Positions 28,296-36,660 of a stretch of DNA of 64,000 nucleotides are shown here, one piece after another. Origin of the DNA: Pseudomonadota bacterium (lineage in GTDB: Bacteria > Pseudomonadota > Alphaproteobacteria > Rhizobiales > Hyphomicrobiaceae); assembly GCA_018242215.1 (NCBI GenBank), contig JAFECG010000021.1:124001-188000 (forward strand), read 5' to 3'. The position numbers were made by a program, and so were the translations under genes. The notes under the pieces were generated by a model. That model was not told the DNA's origin and did not search any database. It saw nothing but the letters and a program-made list of their open reading frames with translations. The number at the start of each line of letters is the position of its first letter. Position 1 is the stretch's first letter.

Positions 28296-28706
28296 ATGGC
28301 CATTCGCCAAGTCGGAGCTCTTCCCATACGGAAATTGCGCGGCGGCACTTTTGAGGTTCTGCTGGTGTCGTCGCGGGAAACCGGTCGGTGGGTCATCCCG
28401 AAAGGCTGGCCGGCGCGGCGGCTCACCGACGCGAAAGCTGCCGCGCGCGAGGCCCGGCAGGAAGCGGGGGTGACGGGAAAGATCAGCGAGCTTCCGATTG
28501 GCCGCTACCGCTATCGCAAGCGCATGCCCGGTGGGCTCGTTCGGGTGATCGACGTCGATGTTTATGTCCTAAAGGTCAAGAAGCAGCGGAAATCGTGGCG
28601 AGAAAAGCGCGAACGCACGCGCGTATGGTTTCCCCAGAGCGAGGCCGCAAAGAAAGTCAGGGAACCGCGCTTGAGAGCACTTATTTCTGATTTCCGCGAC
28701 CTTTAG
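28296..28706 (+). CDS. Nudix hydrolase, diphosphoinositol-phosphohydrolase-like
   Basis: A 136-residue Nudix-fold protein likely to hydrolyse a nucleoside- or inositol-linked diphosphate. VIPKGWPARRLTDAKAAARE leads into the Nudix box; the RExxxEAG core reads REARQEAGV, so the first glutamate of the usual EE pair is glutamine. The PKGWP start is characteristic of the small alphaproteobacterial DIPP-like branch. The last 26 bases overlap the convergent DUF763 gene. Confidence 0.85.
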   Translation: MAIRQVGALPIRKLRGGTFEVLLVSSRETGRWVIPKGWPARRLTDAKAAAREARQEAGVTGKISELPIGRYRYRKRMPGGLVRVIDVDVYVLKVKKQRKSWREKRERTRVWFPQSEAAKKVREPRLRALISDFRDL

Positions 28707-29961
28707 CGCGCGTCGCCTGCTCCGCCATCCCCTTTTCCCAACCGTAGACGGAGCGGCCTCCGAACTCGAAAGATTTCGCCCGTTCGCGCGCGACATGGGC
28801 TTCGAGCGTGGGGCCACCGACAGATCTTTCGAGGCGTCGTGCCTGCTCATCGAGACGTTTCAGAGCCGAGAGTCGTTCGTCGTTTCCGAGCTTGGCTTTC
28901 TGGAGAGCCGATTGCATGACACGTATCGTTTCATCATAGACCTTGATGGGAACAGGGAATGGGTGCCGATCTTTTCCTCCCAGCGCCAGAGAAAACCTGC
29001 CCGGGTCCTGAAAACGATAGGGTGCGCCGTGCACGATTTCGGCGACCATCGCCAACGACTGTACCGTTCTCGCGCCGACCCCAGGCGTCAATAGCAAGTC
29101 AGGAAAATCAACGAGGCCGCTCTCCGTCGCCGCTGCCAACGTCCCATGCAGTCGACGCGCGAAGACATCGCTTGCGAGAACCTCATGATGGGCGGGCATT
29201 ACGAGGTATGGCAGCGACAGCTGCTGCGATTCCGAATGCGCCGACTGCTTTGCAAGTGTCCCAACAATCCCATCGGGGCCGAGATTCGCGAGCAATTCGA
29301 GTTGAGCCGATCTCGACTTCTCCGCGCGCCGGTCCGTCAGATTGATGATTTCACCCTGATCGGGACCTTCGATTGCCGTGTGGGGTTGATCGACAAAGCT
29401 CGACAATGCGCCCGAATGCCAATGATATCGGCGCGCCTGACGCTTGGCTCCATTCATCCCTTGCTGAACGACCGTCCATTGGCCTTCCTTTGTGACGAAG
29501 AACCCATGGAGATAGAGATCGAAGCCGTCCTGAACAGCGGCACTGTCGACTTTTGCGACGAGCCGGCTCGCGCGCACCAAGCTCAACGCATCGACGCCGA
29601 CGCGCTCGCCGAGGACGTTCAGTTCATCTGGGGTCCGTCGCGAATGGCGGCCGCGGCCGCCACAAACATAGACCCCGAGTTCGTCCCCGAGCGGTTCGAG
29701 GCCGCGCTTCAGCGCGCCGATGACGCTGGTCGTTATGCCGGAGGAATGCCAGTCCATCCCCATAACCGCGCCGAACGACTGAAACCAGAATGGATGGGCG
29801 AGCCGGCATAGCAGCTCGTCGCGGCCATAATGCTCAACGATCGCCTGGCAGATCACCGCGCCGAGTGTCGCCATCCTTCCGGCAAGCCATGGAGGCACCC
29901 GGCCGTTATGAAGCGGAAGATCAGCGCTGCCGGTGCGGCGTGCCATCGAGGTTCTGCTCAT
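28681..29961 (-). CDS. DUF763 family protein
   Basis: A 426-residue conserved protein of unknown function. The family signature is clear: SADLPLHNGRVPPWLAGRM at the N-terminus, the FGAVMGMDWHSSGITTSVIGALKRGL segment, the DLYLHGFFVTKEGQWTVVQQGMN block and LTPGVGARTVQSLAMVAEI, which resembles a helix-hairpin-helix. The family has been linked by distribution and domain content to DNA-related roles, but no activity is established. Single gene on the minus strand. Confidence 0.9.
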   Translation of the reverse strand: MSRTSMARRTGSADLPLHNGRVPPWLAGRMATLGAVICQAIVEHYGRDELLCRLAHPFWFQSFGAVMGMDWHSSGITTSVIGALKRGLEPLGDELGVYVCGGRGRHSRRTPDELNVLGERVGVDALSLVRASRLVAKVDSAAVQDGFDLYLHGFFVTKEGQWTVVQQGMNGAKRQARRYHWHSGALSSFVDQPHTAIEGPDQGEIINLTDRRAEKSRSAQLELLANLGPDGIVGTLAKQSAHSESQQLSLPYLVMPAHHEVLASDVFARRLHGTLAAATESGLVDFPDLLLTPGVGARTVQSLAMVAEIVHGAPYRFQDPGRFSLALGGKDRHPFPVPIKVYDETIRVMQSALQKAKLGNDERLSALKRLDEQARRLERSVGGPTLEAHVARERAKSFEFGGRSVYGWEKGMAEQATRAKGRGNQK

Positions 29962-30118
29962 TCCGATTCGGCGAACAGCTCCGCCGAACCGGTCGTGTGT
30001 GCTTTACTATCACGTATCCAGACTGACACGGTCGGGAACGGCCGGCAAACGCAAGTGCAAGTGCGCTTTGAAAAATTGATGCGATCGATTCTCTCCCCGC
30101 GAAGGGAATAACTACAGT

Positions 30119-30319
30119 CTAGTTTCTTGGAAAAAGTGTCAAAATTGGGCGCGATGACTCGCTCCGGATGAAGGTATGTGACGATGCTTCGGACGAGGCT
30201 ATCACTCGCGCGTCAGGCAAATTCAAATCGCGCTTGGCGCGTTCAAATGCAGCTTCGAACTTAGCTTTCTTCTCCAGGCGGGACGCGCGCGCCCGACGCG
30301 TAAATTCGCTCAGCTTCAT
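30119..30319 (-). CDS. Small basic protein of unknown function
   Basis: A 66-residue frame with a lysine/arginine-rich helical N-terminal half (SEFTRRARASRLEKKAKFEA) and a serine-rich tail. CAGGA lies at good spacing before the ATG at 30319. No family recognised. Confidence 0.45.
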   Translation of the reverse strand: MKLSEFTRRARASRLEKKAKFEAAFERAKRDLNLPDARVIASSEASSHTFIRSESSRPILTLFPRN

Positions 30320-30345
30320 ATATCAATCCTGTTGATGAGCCTATC

Positions 30346-30381
30346 GGAGCACCGGGAGGCTTTTGCCATCGCCGGTGCTCC
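30346..30381. terminator. Hairpin downstream of the secreted Ser/Thr-rich protein
   Basis: A perfect 10-bp stem, GGAGCACCGG and its complement, with a 16-base loop, 100 bases past the stop at 30481. No T-run follows on the minus strand, so it is a weak terminator or mRNA end-protecting hairpin. Confidence 0.4.
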
Positions 30382-30480
30382 TTAAACGGGGAGCAATTCG
30401 CTCCATCCGGGAGAGGAAACGCGGCAGCGGCTCGGTCGTTCCACGACTCTCGTTGCGTCGTTTAGGCTAGCCGATTTGGT

Positions 30481-31365
30481 CTAGCGATGACCGCTGCTCA
30501 TCGAATGGCTACCCGACATCGAGGACATTCGTCCGAAGGAAGGCCGCGAGGAGATCGATCCGAACGAGCTTGAACCAAAGGGCGTCCGGCCAAACGACGT
30601 CGACCCGATCGAAGGCGCCAGCGTCGACGAGCCCGGCGATCTCATGAACGTCGATGAACCGACCGTTGTCGGGCTCGTCGACATCGTCTCGACCATGCTT
30701 GCGCGATTGACCGCGGCTGTACCGATGAGAGGTCCCATAGAAGTCGACGGAGAACGCCCTTGCCCACGTAAGAAAAGATCCTGGGATGTTGCGGCCGTCA
30801 GATTGGACAGGAACGTTTGTGTCGATGTCGGTTCCGAGATGACAGCCGGATACGCGTTCGCTGATAGGGGAGAAGGCATCGTCGAACTTCCCGTCGCCGC
30901 GCCTGGTGTCGTGATCGTCGTCGTTTGCTGTACCGACCCAAGAGACACACCGGGATCCGTCGGCACGAGCGAACTCGGCGTAGAAGAGCTCGAGTCGGGA
31001 TTCAACAGCGAAGCCGAACTCGAGGGATCGATCTGAAGGGAAAGGCTGCTTGGAGCGGAGGGATCAACACGGTTGGTTTCCGTGGGTGACTGGTTGAAGG
31101 TGGCAGGTGGCTCTGAACTCGAATCGCCGGCCGACGCGTTCTGCTGTTGGCCGCTCACCGGATTTGTCGGCGTCGGCGTCAATGGTGTCGACGTATTCGG
31201 ATTCGTCGGAGTCAGAGGGCTACTTGTGTCTGTTTGATTAGAAGGCGTCTGGCTGGAGGGCGTCTGCTCGAAACCAGGCGTTTGCGTATTGGCGTCCTGC
31301 GCCCACGCGGACGGCGCCAACCCCATGCACATTGCCGAGATCAGTGTGGCTAAAACCTTTTTCAT
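30481..31365 (-). CDS. Secreted Ser/Thr/Pro-rich low-complexity protein
   Basis: A 294-residue exported protein. ATG 31365 has GGAGCG upstream and gives a signal peptide cleaved near SAWAQ (about residue 22). The rest is low-complexity: threonine/proline/asparagine-rich (about 25-75), then serine-rich, and a C-terminal third with repeated serine-glycine-phenylalanine segments (SFGRTPFGSSSFGSISSRPSFG). No domain is recognised. It may be a surface or matrix protein; the composition suggests an unstructured, adhesive or glycosylated polypeptide. Confidence 0.65.
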   Translation of the reverse strand: MKKVLATLISAMCMGLAPSAWAQDANTQTPGFEQTPSSQTPSNQTDTSSPLTPTNPNTSTPLTPTPTNPVSGQQQNASAGDSSSEPPATFNQSPTETNRVDPSAPSSLSLQIDPSSSASLLNPDSSSSTPSSLVPTDPGVSLGSVQQTTTITTPGAATGSSTMPSPLSANAYPAVISEPTSTQTFLSNLTAATSQDLFLRGQGRSPSTSMGPLIGTAAVNRASMVETMSTSPTTVGSSTFMRSPGSSTLAPSIGSTSFGRTPFGSSSFGSISSRPSFGRMSSMSGSHSMSSGHR

Positions 31366-31560
31366 GGTCAGCGCTCCAAGAACTGCCCAACACATAAGAA
31401 CACATTGAGGAATTCCCAGTTCCAGATATCGCGAGTTGGTTGGTTTGTCGCAGGATCGGTTTGCAGCGCATCATTAATGGCTTCGCCGAGAGCAGATACA
31501 GTCATGAGCTTGCCATGGTTTCGGATTGAAAGGGTCGGGCAATGCCGACCAGGAGTTTCC

Positions 31561-32115
31561 ATGAGAATACGTAAACTTGCGGGCGCCTTCGCCATCTTCT
31601 TGGCGATCGGGACCGCCGCTGCACAGGCGTCGCCGGGCTACACGACCGCGAACGTCAATATGAGGACGGGGCCAGACACCGATTTCCCAAGCGTAGGGGT
31701 CATTCCCGAGGGGGATCCCATCGATGTCAGAGGCTGTTTGCGCGATGAATCATGGTGCGACGTCCGGTGGGGCGACAATCGCGGCTGGGTCTACAGTGAA
31801 TATCTCGGATTCGATTATCATGGCCAGACGGCCCTTTTGCCCGACGTGGGCATCGGAGCCTTCGGTATCCCCGTCGTCGCATTCGTTGCGTCAGACTATT
31901 GGAACCGATTTTATGTCGGCCGCCCCTGGTACGCCGACCGGCAAAGATGGTTTGGTTATCACATTCGTCCGCGGCCGGGCTGGCATGCTCCGCCCCCGGG
32001 GCCGCGCCACGCCGGCTGGTGGCGTTCAGGATATCATGCTCCGAACGGCATGAAGCCGCCGCCGGGACGGGGCTGGAGGCGTCCTGATCATCGCCATCAC
32101 GACGACCGGCGCTGA
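31561..32115 (+). CDS. Exported SH3-domain protein with Pro/Arg/His-rich tail
   Basis: A 184-residue periplasmic protein. AGGAG precedes the ATG at 31561; the signal peptide ends near AAAQA (about residue 23). A bacterial SH3 domain follows (residues 27-82: TTANVNMRTGPDTDFPSVGV ... WCDVRWGDNRGWVYSEYLG), a fold often used to bind peptidoglycan. The tail is rich in Trp, Pro, His and Arg. It is divergent from the Ser/Thr-rich protein and ends just before an intrinsic terminator. Confidence 0.85.
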   Translation: MRIRKLAGAFAIFLAIGTAAAQASPGYTTANVNMRTGPDTDFPSVGVIPEGDPIDVRGCLRDESWCDVRWGDNRGWVYSEYLGFDYHGQTALLPDVGIGAFGIPVVAFVASDYWNRFYVGRPWYADRQRWFGYHIRPRPGWHAPPPGPRHAGWWRSGYHAPNGMKPPPGRGWRRPDHRHHDDRR

Positions 32116-32138
32116 TTATACGAACGAAATTGAGATGC

Positions 32139-32168
32139 GCTCGGAGGCTTGCTTCCGGGCGTTTTTTC
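32139..32168 (+). terminator. Intrinsic terminator after the SH3-domain gene
   Basis: GCTCGGA pairs with TTCCGGGC (one G-T pair) around a short loop, followed by GTTTTTT. A flanking CGAACGA/TCGTTCG pair extends the structure. Confidence 0.8.
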
Positions 32169-32191
32169 GTTCGGCGAAACGGAAGCGCTCT

Positions 32192-32449
32192 TTAGCGCTG
32201 ACGCAGATTTGGATTTCTCATCGTCGGGTCGACGAACGTCGGATCAAAATTCTGTTTGATCAAAGACGGATACATAGACTTTGTTGGAGAGGAACCCGGC
32301 GCTGACAAGCCCACACCAAGCTGGCTTGACGGCGGCACTCTGACCATTGGCGGATTCGACTGCGCTGGTGACGTATTCAATCTGATCTGGGCACAAGCGG
32401 GCGAGGCAAGAAGCAGCGTCGTCGCAAGAGTTAGAATTGTCCTGCTCAT
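32192..32449 (-). CDS. Small secreted protein
   Basis: An 85-residue protein with AAGGGGG upstream of the ATG at 32449 and a signal peptide ending in PACAQ (about residue 21). The mature part is polar, Pro/Ser/Asn-rich, and ends in PTMRNPNLRQR. No family recognised. Confidence 0.6.
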   Translation of the reverse strand: MSRTILTLATTLLLASPACAQIRLNTSPAQSNPPMVRVPPSSQLGVGLSAPGSSPTKSMYPSLIKQNFDPTFVDPTMRNPNLRQR

Positions 32450-32642
32450 AAATCCCCCTTTATTCGTCGGATGGAGCAATGGCGCGTCATAGCTTCATCG
32501 GCCCTCAAAGCACCATATGGTGACCTCTCGATGGCCGACAACCTCTAACTTCCCTGCCACCACGATAGCGTCGCCGTCAGACCACCGGCCTTTCTCTTGC
32601 CCTCCTTGCATCGGCTGATGAACTCGGGGAGCAGGGGTGCGA

Positions 32643-33179
32643 ATGATGGGACCCATTGCGTCGAGATTCTTTTCGGCATTCGTGCTGCTCGGTATCCATT
32701 CCATTTCCGTTTTGGCAGATGACCAGATTTCGCAAACGCCCTCCGACAAGACTGCCCTCCCCGAATTCATCCCAACGAGGGGACGCGCCGACTATGCGAA
32801 GGCGATCAACGAGAATTCCGCTGGCACGGTCTCCGCACGACGTGCCGCAGAAGCCTTTTCCGAAATAACGACCAGCTCAATCAGCAAGGGCGGACAAGGC
32901 GTCGCCGTGCGTCCGAAGCCACGCACCGTGGTGCCGGATAGCATCGACGTACGATCGATCGTGCTGACGGCCAACCAACTGGACGACCCCAAAAATGTGA
33001 CGATGGCAGCAGGAGCGCGGTACGAGAAATCTCCCGCAAAGACACATCAGCTGCCACGTCGTTCGCTTCGAAAAAAAGAACCCGTTGGCGGCTCCGATGA
33101 CTCGGAAGGAACTCTCGCGAGCATTGGGCAAAAGGTCGGCTTTCTCGATCTGTTGACCAACCCTGCGCTATGGAAGTGA
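32643..33179 (+). CDS. Exported protein of unknown function
   Basis: About 178 residues, with a signal peptide of about 25 residues ending near SVLAD. The mature part is hydrophilic with no recognisable domain. The start may be ATG 32643 or the next codon; AGGGG lies a few bases upstream. It converges on the 64-residue protein gene at 33188. Confidence 0.5.
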   Translation: MMGPIASRFFSAFVLLGIHSISVLADDQISQTPSDKTALPEFIPTRGRADYAKAINENSAGTVSARRAAEAFSEITTSSISKGGQGVAVRPKPRTVVPDSIDVRSIVLTANQLDDPKNVTMAAGARYEKSPAKTHQLPRRSLRKKEPVGGSDDSEGTLASIGQKVGFLDLLTNPALWK

Positions 33180-33187
33180 GCGCATTT

Positions 33188-33382
33188 TCATAATGCCGCG
33201 GGATCGAAGGCCGCGCTCTCGAGCTTTCTGATATCGCGTTCGCCGCCGTCGGCAAGCGCGCACACGCGCTGGACGATATCGTCGGTCGACATTTCAGGAT
33301 CGCGCTTGCGAGCCTGCACCAAAATTTCATTCAGAATTCGAGCAAGGTTTTTCAGCTCGTCTGAACTATAGGAGACGTGCAT
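33188..33382 (-). CDS. 64-residue protein, paralogue A of a local pair
   Basis: Only the last 64 codons of a longer open frame look like protein, starting at ATG 33382 with GGGA upstream. The sequence aligns without gaps over most of its length with the product of 35918-36112. Shared positions include DEL near residue 8, a RIL-x-EI helix, AR, a D-[ED]-I segment, LAD-x-GERD and KL-x-x-A-x-F. It is predicted to be two or three short amphipathic helices. Function unknown; I do not recognise a named family. Confidence 0.65.
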   Translation of the reverse strand: MHVSYSSDELKNLARILNEILVQARKRDPEMSTDDIVQRVCALADGGERDIRKLESAAFDPAAL

Positions 33383-33672
33383 TCCATCATCCCGAGTTAT
33401 CGAAGTCGGACCCTCCTGCGGCTCGGCGAGCCCGAAAGCTCTGCTGCGGCCGTGGTCCGGTTGCAGAACGCGGAGGGGGCAACCGAGTTCCGCGCGATAC
33501 GCGCTCTTGCACTCAGCTACCCCGAGTCCATCGCGTAACACTTGCCGCGACAACCGGCAGACTGCGGCCGCAATCGCTGGTGAAATTTCGCAAATGCTAA
33601 AGACGCATCGCCCCGGCGCATGCCAGCATGGCGGCGATCTCAACCTCTGTTGCTGATGCGGAAGGTGAGCAG

Positions 33673-33930
33673 ATGGGAAATCTGGTTCTTCTAAGTGGCG
33701 AGCGAGCGAAGAAAGAGTTGGAGGAAAAGCAGAGAATCATCGTCGGCCTGAAGGAACTGCTGGCCCGCGCGGAATGCGGGGAGCTCAAGGCGATCTGCTA
33801 TGCCAGCGTCGACGCTGATGGTCAGAACGTGACTCTCGGTATTTTGCAGGACGACAAGACCGGCCTTCACGAGCTCATCGGTCTTTCGCAGATGCTGAGC
33901 GACGCCATTCTGCAAGGGGCGCGGGATTAG
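33673..33930 (+). CDS. Small protein of unknown function
   Basis: An 85-residue soluble protein with GAAGGTGAG immediately before the ATG at 33673. It has an N-terminal helix rich in Lys and Glu, a cysteine-containing segment (ARAECGELKAICYASVDADG) that looks like a beta hairpin, and a C-terminal helix. No family recognised, but the ribosome site and composition support coding. Confidence 0.6.
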   Translation: MGNLVLLSGERAKKELEEKQRIIVGLKELLARAECGELKAICYASVDADGQNVTLGILQDDKTGLHELIGLSQMLSDAILQGARD

Positions 33931-34007
33931 CGCTTTTGCCCGCAATTGAAGTCACGCGAATGCCGTCAATGTCGGCATGACGAGATGGGTTCGTGGGAGC
34001 GAACGTT

Positions 34008-34040
34008 CATCAGGTGCGAGATAAACGCCCGCACCTGATG
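34008..34040 (-). terminator. Hairpin just after the Lys/His-rich gene
   Basis: A perfect 11-bp stem, CATCAGGTGCG with its complement, and an 11-base loop, eight bases past the stop codon at 34048. There is no T-run; it is probably an mRNA 3'-end hairpin. Confidence 0.55.
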
Positions 34041-34047
34041 GGATGCC

Positions 34048-34293
34048 TTAGCCAAGGTGCTTCTTGGTTTTCTTCGCGGCGATGTGCTTCTTCGTGTGCT
34101 TCGATGCCACGTGCTTTTTGGTGTGCTTCGACGCAACGTGCTTTTTCGTGACGTGCTTCGTCGCGACGTGCTTCGTGACGTGATGGGAATGATGATGCAC
34201 CGGCTTCGCGTCCGAAGCAGCATTTGCCGCGCCGGCGCCGAGGATCATTGCAGCTGCCGCTAAGGCCAAGGTCGAAGTGAAGGTCGTCTTCAT
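34048..34293 (-). CDS. Exported Lys/His-rich repeat protein
   Basis: An 81-residue protein: a signal peptide (about residues 1-25, ending AANAA), then a mature region that is almost wholly lysine, histidine, threonine and alanine. A ten-residue unit, KHVASKHTKK, occurs twice in tandem followed by a degenerate third copy, and the DNA repeats with a 30-base period (about 34089-34148). The high histidine content suggests metal binding or binding to polyanions at the cell surface; this is inference. GGAGCC precedes the ATG. Confidence 0.75.
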   Translation of the reverse strand: MKTTFTSTLALAAAAMILGAGAANAASDAKPVHHHSHHVTKHVATKHVTKKHVASKHTKKHVASKHTKKHIAAKKTKKHLG

Positions 34294-34826
34294 CTGGTAG
34301 GCTCCATAGGAATTTGCGACGTCGACTGACGTTGCGATGTGGCGCCGTGGTACGCGGTTCTTCCTGTCATCAAGATGAACAAAAGCGCGAGCAGGCCATA
34401 CGCTTTCGTAAGGAAGAACGTCTGACCGCGGAACGCCAACCTCCTCAAAATCGGGTTGTATCGCTGCCCGCCGCGAAATTCCTGCGATGCAGGCTTGACC
34501 AAAGTGACCCAAATCAGATTGCTTGATTGAAGCCGACAGCAGCGTGTGTGCTGCGTAGTTGTTGCCCCTGGATTTACAGGGTCAACCTCTACCCCGGAGG
34601 TGTCATCGGCGGCAGACAGAACCGCGCCGTCCCCAAATGGTTCTGTCCTGAGCGATAAGCTCAAAGGAGAGAGCGGCCATCGTGCCGCTCTCTTCTACAT
34701 TCGAGCCGCCCTAGGCTCGGCGGAACCCACGGTTCCAATCGGCCGTTGTTCTCCTAAATCGGTTCAGACTGAGCGCGGCCTAGCAGTGCTCCTGAGCTAT
34801 TCGCTTTCGCGAAAAGGAGATCTGCA
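34294..34826. other. Intergenic region with three successive hairpins
   Basis: A 533-base gap between the Lys/His-rich protein (leftward) and a small membrane protein (rightward). Open frames here look like chance. The notable content is the hairpin group at 34668-34736. Confidence 0.4.
34668..34736. repeat. Three consecutive perfect hairpins
   Basis: AGAGAGCGGC/GCCGCTCTCT (34668-34693), CGAGCC/GGCTCG (34702-34719) and GGAACC/GGTTCC (34722-34736) lie in 69 bases, 90 bases before the small membrane protein gene. They could form a structured leader or a transcription end of an unannotated transcript; no long T-run follows. Confidence 0.45.
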
Positions 34827-35033
34827 ATGGCTTTTTGGAATGACAGTCGGCACCTCGATGATTTCGTCACGGCGAGCGACAGGACGCTGAATGCTTTGGT
34901 TATCGTTTTGCTCGCAGCGTTCGCGCTCGGATCGGGGGCCTACTACTATGGCCAGATGAACCCCCGTGTCGCGCCCTCCGCTGTCTCGCAGCCCAACACG
35001 GCACCCGCTGTCCAGGCCCCTCAAGAACGTTGA
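34827..35033 (+). CDS. Small single-pass membrane protein
   Basis: A 68-residue protein with AAGGAGA eight bases before the ATG. It has a polar N-terminus (FWNDSRHLDDFVTASDRTLN), one membrane helix (about residues 24-42) and a Pro/Ala/Gln-rich tail. The strong ribosome site supports coding. Function unknown. Confidence 0.65.
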   Translation: MAFWNDSRHLDDFVTASDRTLNALVIVLLAAFALGSGAYYYGQMNPRVAPSAVSQPNTAPAVQAPQER

Positions 35034-35152
35034 CGTGCATTAACGATTGCGAATAATGGCCATGTCGGATGAGACAGTAGAGGTGCCTCCGATGAGCGGG
35101 CACACGTATTGCATGTCGAGCTAAGGTACAGCGTAAGAATGAGCCGCATGTC

Positions 35153-35359
35153 ATGTTTCGAGACAACGTCATTTGGGTCGATTTCCGCGTCTCGAGGGAT
35201 ATCCGCGACAAGCAGGTTCTGTCGTTTGCCGAGCGCATGAAGGCAACTTCGGCGCGCACTCAGGCTCATCTTCAAGCGTCGAAAAGCGCGCTCGAAATCA
35301 TCAAGCAGATGTTGGCGAACGAGTCTTCGCTGCCGGAGCAGAGCGACAAGCTTTCGTGA
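35153..35359 (+). CDS. Possible small soluble protein
   Basis: A 68-residue frame with protein-like composition and a helical middle (SFAERMKATSARTQAHLQAS). No clear ribosome site is visible and the last 59 bases overlap an opposing frame. Coding is plausible but unproven. Confidence 0.4.
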   Translation: MFRDNVIWVDFRVSRDIRDKQVLSFAERMKATSARTQAHLQASKSALEIIKQMLANESSLPEQSDKLS

Positions 35360-35690
35360 GCGGGCCGGAGATTGGCTCTGGACGCTGGTCCGCATAGACG
35401 ACATTTGAAACCCGGATGTCGAATTCGCCGAGCCGCGTGGGCTCCAAGCTGTTCACGGAAAATACAATCGGGACCTTCAAGGTTTTTACCGCGTCGTAGA
35501 AATCGAGGGTGTCCGCTTCGACGCCGAACTCGACCACGACTTTTTGCGATTTGGTTTTCCGCATGAATGCGAGGGCGGGCGAGAGTGCCGCGAAAGCATA
35601 GGCGACCGCGGGCACACCACAATATCCACGCGAAAAGGGCCCGTGGCGATTGGGCTGCCCAACGATGACAATTGCTTTGAAGCCCTCCAT
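35301..35690 (-). CDS. Doubtful protein of unknown function
   Basis: A frame of about 129 residues starting at ATG 35690. The middle third (VVVEFGVEADTLDFYDAVKT and following) has alternating hydrophobic residues like a real fold, whereas the C-terminal 30 residues, antisense to the small gene at 35153, look like read-through. It could be genuine with an overlap, or spurious. Confidence 0.3.
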   Translation of the reverse strand: MEGFKAIVIVGQPNRHGPFSRGYCGVPAVAYAFAALSPALAFMRKTKSQKVVVEFGVEADTLDFYDAVKTLKVPIVFSVNSLEPTRLGEFDIRVSNVVYADQRPEPISGPLTKACRSAPAAKTRSPTSA

Positions 35691-35917
35691 GACGGCTGCG
35701 CGCGCCCCGTGGCCGTTCGGCCATTCTGAGTGGTCTTGTCGAACCACTCTATCGGCGATGCGAAGGCCGCCAATTCACATTCCGCGACGAGGGGAAATAA
35801 ACTGAGGATGGCCCGATGCCAGAGGTGCAGCTAACTTTTTCAAAAGCGCAGTGAAGAGCCGTGTCAAAAAGCTTGATCTGCATCGCGTTTATTCTGCAGA
35901 CACGCGCTGCGGAGACT

Positions 35918-36112
35918 CTAAGCAGCCCGACGGAAGATGGCCGCGCGCAATTTTTCGGGATCTCGTTCTCCGTGGTCCGCGAGATCGAACAATCGCTCGA
36001 TGATCTCGTCCACGTCCGGCGCTTGGGACGATGCTCGCGCCCCGGCTATGATCTCTTCGAGGATGCGCTGAACTTCAGCGAGTTCGTCGGCATTATACGG
36101 ACAAAGTGCCAT
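35918..36112 (-). CDS. 64-residue protein, paralogue B of a local pair
   Basis: Starts at ATG 36112 with AGGAACG upstream, so it is a clear short gene. It matches the product of 33188-33382 in length and in the pattern DEL ... RILEEI ... AR ... DEIIERLF-LAD-GERD-EKL, about 40 percent identity by eye. Both copies are on the minus strand, 2.5 kb apart. No named family recognised. Confidence 0.65.
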   Translation of the reverse strand: MALCPYNADELAEVQRILEEIIAGARASSQAPDVDEIIERLFDLADHGERDPEKLRAAIFRRAA

Positions 36113-36660
36113 GATCGTTCCTGACGTCGGCGCGTGGCGCCCTTGAGAAATTCAAGGCGCGGGTCTTGCCGCCAACGCCACCAGTTGTCCATGCACGGCA
36201 CTGCATGGCTGATCTCATGGTTTTCGATTGCAGCCGACCGGACAGCGCGCCGCGCACTGCCTGCTGCCCGAGCGCAAGGACCGACCTAAAATCAATGTTC
36301 TATGTGTAAAATCAATTGGTTGCGGGGGCTGGATTTAATCTGCTGACCCACGTCGGTGGGTTAATTCCCGTTTTACGCGATGCGGGCTCGCCGTCCCTGA
36401 CGGAGCCAGCCTTTGCCATGCATTAGAACCAAAGCACTCAGAGAAATGTCCGGCCTCTTCGTTGCGCAGCGAGAAGGCGGGAGGTGCGAGAAATTGCTTC
36501 TACCCTCTGAGTCCAATCGACCTGCAGCGGAACGAGACCGAGCCAAATTCAGCGTGAACGCGCCACTCAAGCGTTCCCGCTCCGATAAACCTTTCAACCT
36601 TTGCCGGGCTTCCGGCCAGAAACGTGGGCGGGAGTGGAAAGAAACTCCTCACCGAGCCAA
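36113..36660. other. Intergenic region without a recognisable gene
   Basis: A 548-base stretch. I see a small hairpin (ACCCAC/GTGGGT, 36346-36361) and a 9-base direct repeat, AAAATCAAT, at 36288 and 36308. No gene, mobile element or RNA could be supported. Confidence 0.4.

Noticed and set aside
34546-34890. Plus-strand frame before the small membrane protein
   Set aside because: It spans three hairpins and overlaps a better-supported gene with a strong ribosome site.
36288-36316. Nine-base direct repeat AAAATCAAT as an insertion footprint
   Set aside because: It is too short and AT-rich, with no element between the copies and no terminal inverted repeats.
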